Assembly: GCF_000935025.1 (NCBI RefSeq)
Contig: NZ_CP010836.1
Location: forward strand, 3,348,001-3,412,000
Source: Sphingomonas hengshuiensis
GTDB lineage: Bacteria > Pseudomonadota > Alphaproteobacteria > Sphingomonadales > Sphingomonadaceae
Direction: 5' to 3'
Length of the DNA: 64,000 nucleotides
The position numbers and the translations under genes are program-made. The notes below the pieces were generated by a model. That model saw only the letters and a list, made by a program, of their open reading frames with translations. It had not been told where the DNA came from and did no database searches. Positions 32,466 to 40,969 of the stretch are shown in pieces. The first letter of the stretch is position 1. Each line of letters begins with the position of its first letter.

Positions 32466-34076
32466 ATGCAATCCTCCATCGATCTCACGGCATCCGACGC
32501 CGCAGCCTCCACTCTCAAAAACGCGCTGGCCGCGATCGTCGGCGAGCGCCATGTCCGCGACGACGAAGCCGAGCGGCGGCTGTTCAGCGAAGACATCTGG
32601 CAAGCCGGTGCGCATGTCGCGGCACTGATCGTCGCCCCCGCGTCGCTGGACGAACTGGCAGCGGTGGTGCGCACCGCCCATGCCGCCGGCGCCGCCATCG
32701 CGCCGCGCGGGGCGGGAATGAGCTATACCGGCGGTTACCTCCCCGCCACCAGCGGCACCGTCTCGCTCGACATGACCCGCATGAACCGCGTGCTGCGGAT
32801 CAGCGCCGAGGACATGACCGTGACGGTCGAGGCGGGCTGCACCTGGCACGCGCTGAACCAGGCGCTGGCCGCGCAGGGGCTGCGCACGCCGTTCTGGGGG
32901 CCGATTTCGGGGCTGTATTCGACGATCGGCGGCGGACTGTCGCAACTCAACGCGATGTTCGGCGCGGGGCGCTATGGTACGACGAGCGAGAGCATGATCG
33001 CGCTGACGGTCGTGCTGGGCGACGGGCGCATCCTGCGCACCGGCGCGCGCGGCCCCGATGGCGACACCCCCTTTTACCGGCATTACGGCCCCGATCTTTC
33101 CGGGCTGTTCTGCGGCGACGGCGGCACGCTGGGCGTCAAGGCGGAGGTCACGCTGCGGCTGATCCGCGTGCCGCAGCACGAAGGCCATGCCTCCTTCTCG
33201 TTCAAGACCGGCGCGGACCTGCTGGCGGCGATGGCGGAGATCGCACGCGCTGGGCTCGCCGCCGAAACCTGCGCCTTCGATCCGGGCCTGACCAAGGTGC
33301 GGCTCCAGCGCATGTCGCTGATGAGCGACATGAAGACGCTGGGCGCCGTCATCGGCAAGCAGAAGAATGTGGCCAAGGGGCTCTTCGCTGCCGCCAAGAT
33401 CGCGCTGGGCGGGCGCAACTTCATCGAGGAAGAGGAATATCCGCTCCACGTCATCGCCGAAGGGCGATCGGCGGAGGGCGTCGCCGCCGACATGGCCGCG
33501 ATCCGCGCCATCGCTGCGGCGCAGAGCGGCGTCGAGATCGAGAACACCATCGCCAAGGTGATGCGCGCCCAGCCCTTTCCCGAGCCCAATTCGATCCTCG
33601 GACCCAAGGGCGAGGCATGGGGTTCGGTCCATGGCCATGTCTCGCTGTCCAACGCGCCAGCGATGTTCGCCGATGTCGAGGCGCTGTTCGCCGATATGGC
33701 GGATGCCTTTGCCGAACATGGCGTCCATCACGGCTATCTGTTCACCACGCTGTCGACCAACGCGATCACCATCGAGCCGGTCTTCTATTGGCCCGATGCC
33801 TATCGCCCGGTCCACCAATCGATGATCGAGCCCGACCACCTCGCCCGCCTGCCCCGGCTCGCGGCGAACCCGGCGGCGTTCGCGGTCGTCGCCGCCGCGC
33901 GCAAGGGGGTGCGCGCGATCGCCGAGCGCTATGGCTGCGCGCATTTCCAGATCGGGCGGACCTATGCCTATCGCGAAAGCCGCGACGCCGCGTCGACGGC
34001 GCTGCTCGATGCGATCAAGGCGGCGGTCGATCCGGCGGGGCTGCTCAACCCCGGCGGGCTGGGCTTCCCGCAGTGA
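32466..34076 (+). CDS. FAD-linked oxidase (FAD_binding_4 / PCMH-type), second
   Basis: A 536-residue cytoplasmic flavoprotein. The PCMH FAD domain covers about residues 50-230: IVAPASLDELAAVVRTAHAAG, IAPRGAGMSYTGGYLP, LRTPFWGPISGLYSTIGGGLSQ and FCGDGGTLGVKAEVTLRL. The C-terminal cap ends DPAGLLNPGGLGFPQ. It resembles the enzyme at 20858-22420 in domain order, length and several motifs, so they are probably paralogs acting on related alcohols or hydroxy acids. Its stop overlaps the GTG start of the quinone oxidoreductase-like gene (GTGA), which may process the product or the reduced cofactor. A putative operator lies in the leader. Confidence 0.87.
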   Translation: MQSSIDLTASDAAASTLKNALAAIVGERHVRDDEAERRLFSEDIWQAGAHVAALIVAPASLDELAAVVRTAHAAGAAIAPRGAGMSYTGGYLPATSGTVSLDMTRMNRVLRISAEDMTVTVEAGCTWHALNQALAAQGLRTPFWGPISGLYSTIGGGLSQLNAMFGAGRYGTTSESMIALTVVLGDGRILRTGARGPDGDTPFYRHYGPDLSGLFCGDGGTLGVKAEVTLRLIRVPQHEGHASFSFKTGADLLAAMAEIARAGLAAETCAFDPGLTKVRLQRMSLMSDMKTLGAVIGKQKNVAKGLFAAAKIALGGRNFIEEEEYPLHVIAEGRSAEGVAADMAAIRAIAAAQSGVEIENTIAKVMRAQPFPEPNSILGPKGEAWGSVHGHVSLSNAPAMFADVEALFADMADAFAEHGVHHGYLFTTLSTNAITIEPVFYWPDAYRPVHQSMIEPDHLARLPRLAANPAAFAVVAAARKGVRAIAERYGCAHFQIGRTYAYRESRDAASTALLDAIKAAVDPAGLLNPGGLGFPQ

Positions 34077-35077
34077 CCGAAGCGTATCGCGCGATCCAGT
34101 TGCAGCGCTTTGCCCAAAGTTTCCGGGCGGGCACCGAGATCGTCACGCTTCCCCTGGCCGAACCGGGGCCGGGCGAGATCCGGGTGCGCAACCGCTTCTG
34201 CGGGATCAACGGCATCTTCGATACCCAGATCGCGCGCAACGCCGTCGACTATGTCACGATCCCACTACCCAGCTTCGCCGGCGTCGAGGCGCTCGGCGTG
34301 GTCGAGGCAGTCGGCGCGGGGGTGAGCGATTTCGCGGTGGGCGATCCGGTCGCCACCACGCGCTTCGGGCGCGGCTATCGCGACGTCGCGCTGGGGGCGG
34401 CGAGCGATTTCATCGCGGTCCCCGCCGCCACAGCGGAGATGCTGGCGCTGGCATCGACCGGGGTATCCGCACTGCTCGCGCTGGAGCAGATCGGCGAAGT
34501 CCGCGACGGCAACACCGTGGCGATTTCGGCGGCGGCGGGCGGCCTCGGGCATCTGCTCGTCCAGCTCGCGCTGCTGCGGGGCTGCACCGTGATCGGCGTG
34601 GCGGGGGGCGAGCGCAAGGGCGCGTTCCTGCGCGGGCTGGGCGTCCACCGTGTCGTCGATTACCGGCGCGAGGATCTGGGCGACGTGCTGCGCGCCGAAT
34701 ATCCGCGCGGATTGGACGTGGCGATCGACAGCGTCAGTGGGCCGATCTTCGACGCCTTCCTCGCCAACATGGCGCCGCATGGGCGGCTGGTGGTGGCGGG
34801 CGCCGCCGCCGATCTCGACGGCAAGCCGGAGATCGTCACCGCCCCCCGGATCGCGCATTCGATCTATTACAAGGGCGTCTCGGTCCGCGGCTTCATGAAC
34901 GGCCTGCTGACCGAATATTGGCCCGCCGCACGCGCGAAGCTGTTCGCGCTGCACGCCGCCGGGCGCATCGCCGTAACGCGCGACGACCGCGCGTTCGACG
35001 GCCTCGATTCCATCCATGACGCCGTCGAGTGGCTGCTGTCCGGCCAGTCGATGGGCAAGGTGATGGTCACCCTCTGA
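34073..35077 (+). CDS. Zinc-independent MDR oxidoreductase (quinone oxidoreductase-like)
   Basis: A 334-residue medium-chain dehydrogenase/reductase. The GTG start at 34073 overlaps the FAD oxidase stop. It lacks the structural-zinc Cys cluster. NADPH binding is shown by VAISAAAGGLGHLLVQLALLRGCTVIGVAGGERK; AAAGGLG corresponds to the AxxGxxG motif of this class. The N-terminal GroES-like part includes NRFCGINGIFDTQIARNAVDY, and the ending is SGQSMGKVMVTL. The likely role is NADPH-dependent reduction of an enone or quinone double bond in the cytoplasm. It is followed after 21 bp by the 174-residue orphan gene in the same operon. Confidence 0.85.
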   Translation: MTEAYRAIQLQRFAQSFRAGTEIVTLPLAEPGPGEIRVRNRFCGINGIFDTQIARNAVDYVTIPLPSFAGVEALGVVEAVGAGVSDFAVGDPVATTRFGRGYRDVALGAASDFIAVPAATAEMLALASTGVSALLALEQIGEVRDGNTVAISAAAGGLGHLLVQLALLRGCTVIGVAGGERKGAFLRGLGVHRVVDYRREDLGDVLRAEYPRGLDVAIDSVSGPIFDAFLANMAPHGRLVVAGAAADLDGKPEIVTAPRIAHSIYYKGVSVRGFMNGLLTEYWPAARAKLFALHAAGRIAVTRDDRAFDGLDSIHDAVEWLLSGQSMGKVMVTL

Positions 35078-35098
35078 TTTCTAGCGTGGGAGCAAGAT

Positions 35099-35623
35099 AT
35101 GATCGACGAACTGAACAAACCCGGCGTCCGCGAGGCAATGCCGATCCTCGCGAGCAACGAGGGCGTATGGGAAGGCTGGTACCGCTATTATGATGCGACA
35201 ACGGGCAAGCTGGTCGACGAGCACCGCTCGCGCCTGATCTGCCGGCTGTTCACCAAGGACGGCGTCGACCATTATCACCAGACCAACCATTATTTCTGGG
35301 AAGACGGCCGCACCGAGGTCCGCGACTTTCCGGCATGGTATGAAAATGGCCGGATCTGGTGGGATAACGACCTGATCAAGGGTTGGGCCGCCCACATGAA
35401 GCCCGATGATTTCGATCGTTCGACCTGCCTCCATTGGGTCCGCAAGAACGAACCCGGCATCTATCTGTACGAGATGATCCAGAACAACGATGCCCGCACG
35501 CACCGCGCACGGACGTGGCAGTGGTTCCGCGACGGCCTTTGCTACCAGCGCACGCTGATCGACGAGAAGTTCATCACGGCCGACTGGCAGAACTGGACCG
35601 ACAACAGCGCGCCCAACAACTGA
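35099..35623 (+). CDS. Unrecognised 174-residue Trp-rich protein, lipocalin-like in character
   Basis: I do not assign a family with certainty. The protein is 174 residues, without signal peptide, and rich in Trp and Tyr in a beta-strand pattern: EGVWEGWYRYYDATTG, YHQTNHYFWEDGRTE, FPAWYENGRIWWDNDLIKGWA and RARTWQWFRDGLCYQRTL. This periodicity suggests a small beta-barrel that binds a hydrophobic ligand, as in DUF3598 or lipocalin-like proteins. It is the last gene of the FAD oxidase / MDR operon, and an intrinsic terminator follows at 35641. A binding or isomerase function in the same pathway is inference. Confidence 0.7.
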   Translation: MIDELNKPGVREAMPILASNEGVWEGWYRYYDATTGKLVDEHRSRLICRLFTKDGVDHYHQTNHYFWEDGRTEVRDFPAWYENGRIWWDNDLIKGWAAHMKPDDFDRSTCLHWVRKNEPGIYLYEMIQNNDARTHRARTWQWFRDGLCYQRTLIDEKFITADWQNWTDNSAPNN

Positions 35624-35640
35624 TCGCGCGGAAAGCAGAA

Positions 35641-35672
35641 GGGCCGGCATCTGGGGAGATGCCGGCCCTTTT
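35641..35672. terminator. Intrinsic terminator between convergent genes
   Basis: A perfect 12-bp stem (gggccggcatct / agatgccggccc) with a gggg loop is followed by tttt. It lies 17 bp after the stop of the orphan gene and 6 bp before the end of the convergent DUF1838 gene. It fits termination of the plus-strand operon and may serve both directions. Confidence 0.9.
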
Positions 35673-35677
35673 CGTTG

Positions 35678-36712
35678 CTATTCCTTCGCCGCCTTGCGTC
35701 GCTGCGCGAGCGGCGAGACATAGCCTGGCGTTTCGGGCGGGACTTCCTCGGCATAGGCTTCCAGCGTGCCGCGCACGCCTTCGTCCGGGCCGTCGGTCGG
35801 CTCTTCCAACAGGTCGGGCCGGTCGCGCTCGACGCGCTTCAGCACCACCTTGGGGATGTCGTCGACCGTGCCGGTGATCTTGTAGCTGAACATCCGCCCC
35901 ATCAGCACGCCCTGCACCCCGCTCTGCCCCATCTTCATCCACGGCCACCACGGCCCCTGGCGCGTGAAGCCCGCATGAAACCGCGCCGAATGCAGCGACC
36001 GGTCGTCGATCTCGTCGGCGGGGGTGAAGATCACGAAATGTTCGGACGGGTTCGCGCGCGGGCCGCTCGATGCCTTGGGCCAGCCCTCCGGCGTCACCGG
36101 GTTGGTATATTCATGGGCATAGTCCCATCCCAGCAGATACTGGTCGCCGACGCGGTTCCACGGCAGCCGGAACGGTGCGCCCTTGGCCGCGGCGTTGTTG
36201 ACCGTCTCGCTGTCGCCGACCTTGAACACCTTCTGCTCCAGCCCCAGCGTGCCGCGCCAGCGATCGTTGAGAAACGGGAACACCTCGACGCGCTCGCCGG
36301 TCCAGGGATTGTCCCAGTAATCGATGATCTCGCCGGTGCGCAGGTCGGTGAAATAGCCGCATTCCTTGCCCAGCACCTTCACCGATCCGTCGGGCTGGAT
36401 GATGTTGCGGTTGTTGCCGAAGCCGTAATAGCCGAACACCGGCATCGCGCGCTTCGATCCGACGATCGCGTATTGGATGCCGTAATAGCCCGATTTCACA
36501 GCCTTGGGGCCAATCGTGCCCCACAGCTTGGCAAAGCCGTACAGGTTCTCGCGCGGGTCCATCACGTCGAGCGGGCGGATATTGGGATTGCGCGCCGATT
36601 GCGCAGCAAAAGCGGGCGCGATTCCCGCCATCGCGCCCAGTCCGCCCAGACCGGCAAGTCCGCCCAGCGCGCCCCGCCGGGAAACGGCGTTCTGCATCGA
36701 ATCGAATAGCAT
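35678..36712 (-). CDS. DUF1838 family protein, Tat-like export signal (copy 1)
   Basis: A 344-residue protein. The N-terminus MLFDSMQNAVSRRGALGGLAGLGGLGAM has an RRG motif and hydrophobic run, consistent with Tat export; a Met at residue 6 is an alternative start. DUF1838-like segments are PLDVMDPRENLYGFAKLWG, YFTDLRTGEIIDYWDNPWTGE (residues 120-140) and, near the C-terminus, GPWWPWMKMGQSG. No catalytic motif is known for this family. Two other DUF1838 proteins lie at 42189 and 43055 with the same TG-x-I-x-D-x-W-x-N-P and W-x-PWM-x-MG patterns. It follows a TonB receptor gene on the same strand but is separated from it by a terminator. Confidence 0.8.
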   Translation of the reverse strand: MLFDSMQNAVSRRGALGGLAGLGGLGAMAGIAPAFAAQSARNPNIRPLDVMDPRENLYGFAKLWGTIGPKAVKSGYYGIQYAIVGSKRAMPVFGYYGFGNNRNIIQPDGSVKVLGKECGYFTDLRTGEIIDYWDNPWTGERVEVFPFLNDRWRGTLGLEQKVFKVGDSETVNNAAAKGAPFRLPWNRVGDQYLLGWDYAHEYTNPVTPEGWPKASSGPRANPSEHFVIFTPADEIDDRSLHSARFHAGFTRQGPWWPWMKMGQSGVQGVLMGRMFSYKITGTVDDIPKVVLKRVERDRPDLLEEPTDGPDEGVRGTLEAYAEEVPPETPGYVSPLAQRRKAAKE

Positions 36713-36731
36713 TTGCGAGTTCCTTCACACA

Positions 36732-36760
36732 AAAAAGGGGGCCGGTTTCCCGACCCCCCG
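36732..36760 (-). terminator. Intrinsic terminator after the first TonB receptor gene
   Basis: On the minus strand a 9-bp GC stem (gggggtcgg / ccggccccc, one G-T pair) with a gaaa loop is followed by six T. It lies 15 bp after the receptor stop and just upstream of the DUF1838 start, so most receptor transcripts should end here. Confidence 0.85.
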
Positions 36761-36774
36761 CCGCACGCGGCTCT

Positions 36775-39360
36775 TTAGAATTTCGCGCCGACCGTCAGCC
36801 CGACCCGGCGCCCTTCGCCCAGGTAGATTTCGGGCACGCTGAACGCGAACGGCACGCCGGCGCGCGGCTGGCCGATGGCGTTTACGGCGTAGGTCACGTC
36901 GAAGATGTTGTTGGCCCACAGCGCGACGCTGTACCGGTCGTTCTCGATCGCGATCCGGCCGCTGGTGAGGGTGCGTTCGCCGAAATAGGCGGTGTTCGGC
37001 AGGTTGTACGGCGCATCGCCGGTGTACGACACGTCGCCGCGGGCGGCCAGGCGCCAGTCGCCCGACAGCGGCACTTCGACCCCTGCATGGACGTTCCACG
37101 ACAGCTTCACCGCACGCTGCGGCCGCTTGCCCTCCAGCGAGGTCACGGCGCGAGTGCCCGTCGGGGTCGTCACCAGGATCACGTCGGGACAACCCGGCGC
37201 CGCCGTGGCGCTCGCCCCGGTGCCGATCACGCACTGGGTGATGATCGAGCCGTCATAGGCGCCCGCCTGGAACTTGGGGTCCGAATAGACGACGCTGCCG
37301 CCGAACTTGAAATAATCGGACAGCGTCACTTCGGCCTGCGCCTCGGCGCCCGTCGTCTTGATGTCCCCCGCATTGCGCACGATCCGCGTCGGATTCACCG
37401 CGGTGGGATTGAGCGTGAAGGCCGAGACCTGCGCATTGGTCCAGTCGACATGGAATACCGACGCATTGAACAGCAGCGCCCGGTTGAACAAATGGCTCTT
37501 TACGCCGGCTTCGTACGTCCAGTTGGTCTCTTCGTCATAGGCGACCTCGTCGGCCAGAATGCCGGTCGCGCTGACCGGGTTGGCGGTGTTGAACCCGCCC
37601 GAACGCACCCCCTTCGCCGCCGTGGCGTAGAAGAATATCTGGTCGGTCGCCTGGAAATCGACGGTGAAGCGCGGCGTGAAGCTTTCGAAGGTCCGCGCAA
37701 ACGGCGTGCTGGCAACCGGGAAGGCGCCCGCCGCCGGCACGCTGGTTCCGTCGATCGACTGGTTGACGCCCGGCTGGCTCAGCGGATTGGATACCGAATA
37801 TAGCTGGGCACGCTTGCGATCGATATTGTAGCGACCCTCCGCGGTCACCCGGACGCTACCCAGCCGATATGCCAGCGAGCCGAACACCGACATCGTCTCG
37901 GTGCTCGCCGCCGAATAGCTGCTGTAGAGCGAATTGCTCAGGCTGCTCGAAAGGAACGGGTTCGCGGTATAGTCATAGGCGCCGACGCCGGTTGCGGCGG
38001 GGGTGGTGATCTGGCTCACCTGCACCAGCCGCTCGTTCGCGGCCAGGCCGGTGCGGTCGGCTGCAATCCCCAGCCCGGCCAGCGGGATGCGCGAGTTGAA
38101 ATAGCTGCCGCCGAAAATCCACTGGAAGGGCGAGCGCGTGTCCGACTGGAGCCGCAGTTCCTGGCTGAACGTACGCACGCGCTCGCGGTTCGAACTGAGC
38201 AGGTTGACGCGGGTCAGCCGGCTATAGGCACCCGATGGCGCGCACGCCGCGCCCAGCGTGCAGACGCCGAACAGCGTGCCGCCGGCAGTCATGTCATAGT
38301 CGTTATAGGTGCGGTTCTCGGCTTCGGTGAAGCCGGTGATGCTCGTCACCGATACGCCATTATGCACCCAGTTGAGGTTGAGCGCGATCTGGCGCGCATC
38401 CGCCACGGTATTGGGGGCATTGGCAGTGGTCGAGCTGACCTTGTTGGCGTTCAATTCGCCGCAATACATCGTGCGCAGCCCGGTCGCGGCGTTGACCGAA
38501 CCGCAATTGAACGCGCCCAGCGCGAGCGGCGTCACCGACGAAAGCTCGGTCTCCGAATGCGACACGAAGCCCGAGAGCCGTGCCGTGAATTCGGCGGTGG
38601 GGCGGAACACTAGCGATCCGGTGAAGGCGTATTTCTTCGTCCCGTTCAGATTGTCGCCGGGATCGCCGCTATTCTCGCCAAAGCCGTCATAGGTCACATA
38701 GCCCCCGGCGACGCGCACCGCGAGCCTATCGGTGATCGGCGCCGACACCGATCCGCGGATGCGGTAATCCTGGTCGACGCCGACGGTCGCCTGGACATTG
38801 CCTTCGAGCTGGTCCGACGGGCGGCGAGTCGAGATCGACATCGCGCCGGCAAAGGTCGAACGCCCGAACAACGCGCTCTGCGGCCCCTTGGCGATTTCGA
38901 TCTGGCCGACGTCGAGCACCGACAACAGGTCGATCGTGTTGCGGCTGGTCTGGTAGATGTCGTCGATGAACACGCCGACATTGGCCTCGACATTGAGATC
39001 GTTGGTGGTGTTCGCCGGTGCCTGGCCGCGGATATAGATGTTGGTCAGCGTGCCGCCCGAAATCGTCGTGATCGCCACGCCGGGAGTCGAATTGGTCAGG
39101 TCGCTCAGGCTGGTGATATTGCGCTCGGCCAGATCCGCCGCGGTCAGCGCGGTGATCGCGATCGGCACGGTCTGGACGCTTTCCTCGCGGCGGCGCGCGG
39201 TCACGACGATTTCGTCGGACGGCGTCGCTTGCTGGGCCTGGGCGGTATCGGGGTCGGTGGGATCGCCCGCGCGCGCCGATGCGGCGCCGGATGACATCCC
39301 GGCCACAAGGATCAACCCCGCCAAAGACGCATATTTGAACCTGCTTGCTGCAAACCGCAT
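36775..39360 (-). CDS. TonB-dependent outer membrane receptor (first)
   Basis: An 861-residue receptor. The start at 39360 gives MRFAASRFKYASLAGLILVAGMSSG with a signal peptide, preceded by aaggggaa. The TonB box region is DEIVVTARRREESVQTVPIAITALT. The plug domain runs to about residue 190 (NSTPGVAITTISGGTLTNIYIRGQAP, then AKGPQSALFGRSTFAGAMSI). A 22-strand barrel follows, and the chain ends with an aromatic (GLTVGAKF), as needed for outer membrane insertion. No FecA-type signalling domain is present. It would import a bulky or scarce substrate using TonB energy. The neighbouring degradative genes suggest the pathway substrate, not iron. Confidence 0.92.
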   Translation of the reverse strand: MRFAASRFKYASLAGLILVAGMSSGAASARAGDPTDPDTAQAQQATPSDEIVVTARRREESVQTVPIAITALTAADLAERNITSLSDLTNSTPGVAITTISGGTLTNIYIRGQAPANTTNDLNVEANVGVFIDDIYQTSRNTIDLLSVLDVGQIEIAKGPQSALFGRSTFAGAMSISTRRPSDQLEGNVQATVGVDQDYRIRGSVSAPITDRLAVRVAGGYVTYDGFGENSGDPGDNLNGTKKYAFTGSLVFRPTAEFTARLSGFVSHSETELSSVTPLALGAFNCGSVNAATGLRTMYCGELNANKVSSTTANAPNTVADARQIALNLNWVHNGVSVTSITGFTEAENRTYNDYDMTAGGTLFGVCTLGAACAPSGAYSRLTRVNLLSSNRERVRTFSQELRLQSDTRSPFQWIFGGSYFNSRIPLAGLGIAADRTGLAANERLVQVSQITTPAATGVGAYDYTANPFLSSSLSNSLYSSYSAASTETMSVFGSLAYRLGSVRVTAEGRYNIDRKRAQLYSVSNPLSQPGVNQSIDGTSVPAAGAFPVASTPFARTFESFTPRFTVDFQATDQIFFYATAAKGVRSGGFNTANPVSATGILADEVAYDEETNWTYEAGVKSHLFNRALLFNASVFHVDWTNAQVSAFTLNPTAVNPTRIVRNAGDIKTTGAEAQAEVTLSDYFKFGGSVVYSDPKFQAGAYDGSIITQCVIGTGASATAAPGCPDVILVTTPTGTRAVTSLEGKRPQRAVKLSWNVHAGVEVPLSGDWRLAARGDVSYTGDAPYNLPNTAYFGERTLTSGRIAIENDRYSVALWANNIFDVTYAVNAIGQPRAGVPFAFSVPEIYLGEGRRVGLTVGAKF

Positions 39361-39551
39361 TGTCTTCCCCTTGAATTGAGCTGATCGCATGTCGCTCGTC
39401 CGTGCGCCGCCTCTATCGGTGCGACCGTCAAGCAACTGACATTTTTGGTGACTAGAGGATGGCGCCGTCGCGCCTTGCGCATCGCGCTCCTGCCGGTCAC
39501 GAGGGGTATCGGACCCCAGATTCGGTCGGGGATGCGCGCCTGTTTCGCCTT

Positions 39552-39568
39552 TGATCGCGTGGCGGATA
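39552..39568. promoter_or_regulatory. 17-bp dyad, site 7 (putative operator)
   Basis: Reads tgatcg, cgtgg, cggata, and shares 14 consecutive bases with site 9. It lies between the divergent TonB receptor (start 39360) and serine hydrolase (start 39646) genes. Confidence 0.47.
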
Positions 39569-39645
39569 GCCGTTTGCGTTGCCCTGTCTTGAAGATGACG
39601 GCCAAGCCACAGCTATGCCGACAGGTTTTCCAGGGAGCGCCCGAT

Positions 39646-40944
39646 ATGAAGAAAATGCGGAGGCGTCTTTCGCTCTACGCGGGCATGCTCGCCGGATTGG
39701 CCGCGCCGATCGCCGCCGCGCCGGCGCGCGCGCAGGAGGCCAAAGCCGACGCGCCGCATCGCAATCCCAGCACCACGCCCGAATGGGAAGCGCTGTACAA
39801 GGCGCGCTTCGACGCGCTGATGCGCGACCGCGGCGTGATGACCAGCTATGCGCCGATGGAGCCGATCAAGGGCGCCGCGCCTGCGGCCCCGCTGCCCCTC
39901 GCGGCCCCCGCCAAGCGCACCATCGCCGCGGCGGCACTAGACACGGCATCGGCCTATGCCGCCGCGAGCAATGCGCGCGCGTTCCTGGTGTGGCGAAACG
40001 GCAGGATCGAGCGCGCCGATTATTTCAAGGGCGGCAACCGCGAGACGCAGATCGTCTCCAAATCGCTGTCCAAGCCGATCACGGCGATTGCGGTCGGGCG
40101 CGCGATCGCGCTGGGCAAGATCAAGTCGGTGGATCAGCCGCTGACCGACTTCATCCCCGAATGGCGCGGCACGCCCAAGGCGGCGATGAAGCTGCGCCAT
40201 CTGCTCGACATGCGTTCGGGCTTTCTGGAACAGAATGTCAGTGCCGATCCGGACCACCCGCTCAACCGCGCCTATATCGATCCCGACCATGGCTGGGAAA
40301 TCGTCCATAATTATCCGCTGACGCACGCGCCGGGCAGCTATTACGGCTATTCCAACGCCGTCTCGGAACTGGTCGCGCTGGTGATCGAGCGCGCGACCGG
40401 CGTCCGCTATGGCGACTTTGTCGGCAAGGAGATTCTCCAGCCGATCGGCGCGATGGGCGGCGAAATCTGGGTCGATCGCCCCGGCGGGCTCGCGCATTCG
40501 GGCTGTTGCATGACGCTGCCCGCCGAAAGCTGGCTGCGGCTGGGCGTGCTGTTGCTCAACGACGGCGTGGCGAACGGCAAGCGATTGCTGCCCAAGGGCT
40601 ATGTCGATGCGATGGCCCGCGGCACCCCGCAGAACCCGCATTACGGCATGGGCGTGTGGGTCGCCGGCCCCTATGCCGAACGGCGCGGATTCGGCGCTCC
40701 GGGCAAGCCGGGGCCGCAGGTGCTGCATTCGGCCCCTTATCGCGACAAGGACCTGTTCCTGTTCGACGGCAATTCGAACCAGGTCGTCTATATCTCGCGC
40801 GCCGCCAACCTTGTCGCGCTGCGGATCGGCGACAACCCGCCGCAGAGCGCGGAATGGGACAATAGCGTGGTCCCCAACCTGTTGATCGACGGCATCGCGT
40901 GGAAGCCCGGCCAAAAGCGCCCGGTGCCGCAGTCGAAGCCGTAA
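39646..40944 (+). CDS. Exported serine hydrolase (beta-lactamase/class C esterase family)
   Basis: A 432-residue protein with signal peptide (basic MKKMRRRLSLYAGMLAGL and cleavage near APARAQE). The penicillin-binding fold is shown by the S-x-x-K motif SLSK (in VSKSLSKPITAIAVG), Y-x-N in YGYSNAVSEL and the helical bundle LRHLLDMRSGF. The family covers class C beta-lactamases, DD-peptidases and 6-aminohexanoate-dimer hydrolase or EstB-type esterases. In a catabolic setting an amide or ester hydrolase is more likely than a resistance enzyme. A second Cys pair (HSGCCMTLP) is present. It is divergent from the TonB receptor with a shared putative operator, and the MDR gene follows after 25 bp. Confidence 0.85.
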   Translation: MKKMRRRLSLYAGMLAGLAAPIAAAPARAQEAKADAPHRNPSTTPEWEALYKARFDALMRDRGVMTSYAPMEPIKGAAPAAPLPLAAPAKRTIAAAALDTASAYAAASNARAFLVWRNGRIERADYFKGGNRETQIVSKSLSKPITAIAVGRAIALGKIKSVDQPLTDFIPEWRGTPKAAMKLRHLLDMRSGFLEQNVSADPDHPLNRAYIDPDHGWEIVHNYPLTHAPGSYYGYSNAVSELVALVIERATGVRYGDFVGKEILQPIGAMGGEIWVDRPGGLAHSGCCMTLPAESWLRLGVLLLNDGVANGKRLLPKGYVDAMARGTPQNPHYGMGVWVAGPYAERRGFGAPGKPGPQVLHSAPYRDKDLFLFDGNSNQVVYISRAANLVALRIGDNPPQSAEWDNSVVPNLLIDGIAWKPGQKRPVPQSKP

Positions 40945-40969
40945 CCCGCCACCAAGACTGGAGTGAGAT

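Noticed and set aside
32369..35077. Apparent 902-residue fusion of unknown sequence with the MDR oxidoreductase
   Set aside because: The first 568 codons are an alternative frame of the FAD oxidase gene. The MDR protein starts at GTG 34073.
39646..40944. Beta-lactam resistance gene
   Set aside because: The S-x-x-K and Y-x-N motifs fit the wider serine hydrolase family. The location in a catabolic cluster and the operon with an MDR oxidoreductase favour an esterase or amidase.
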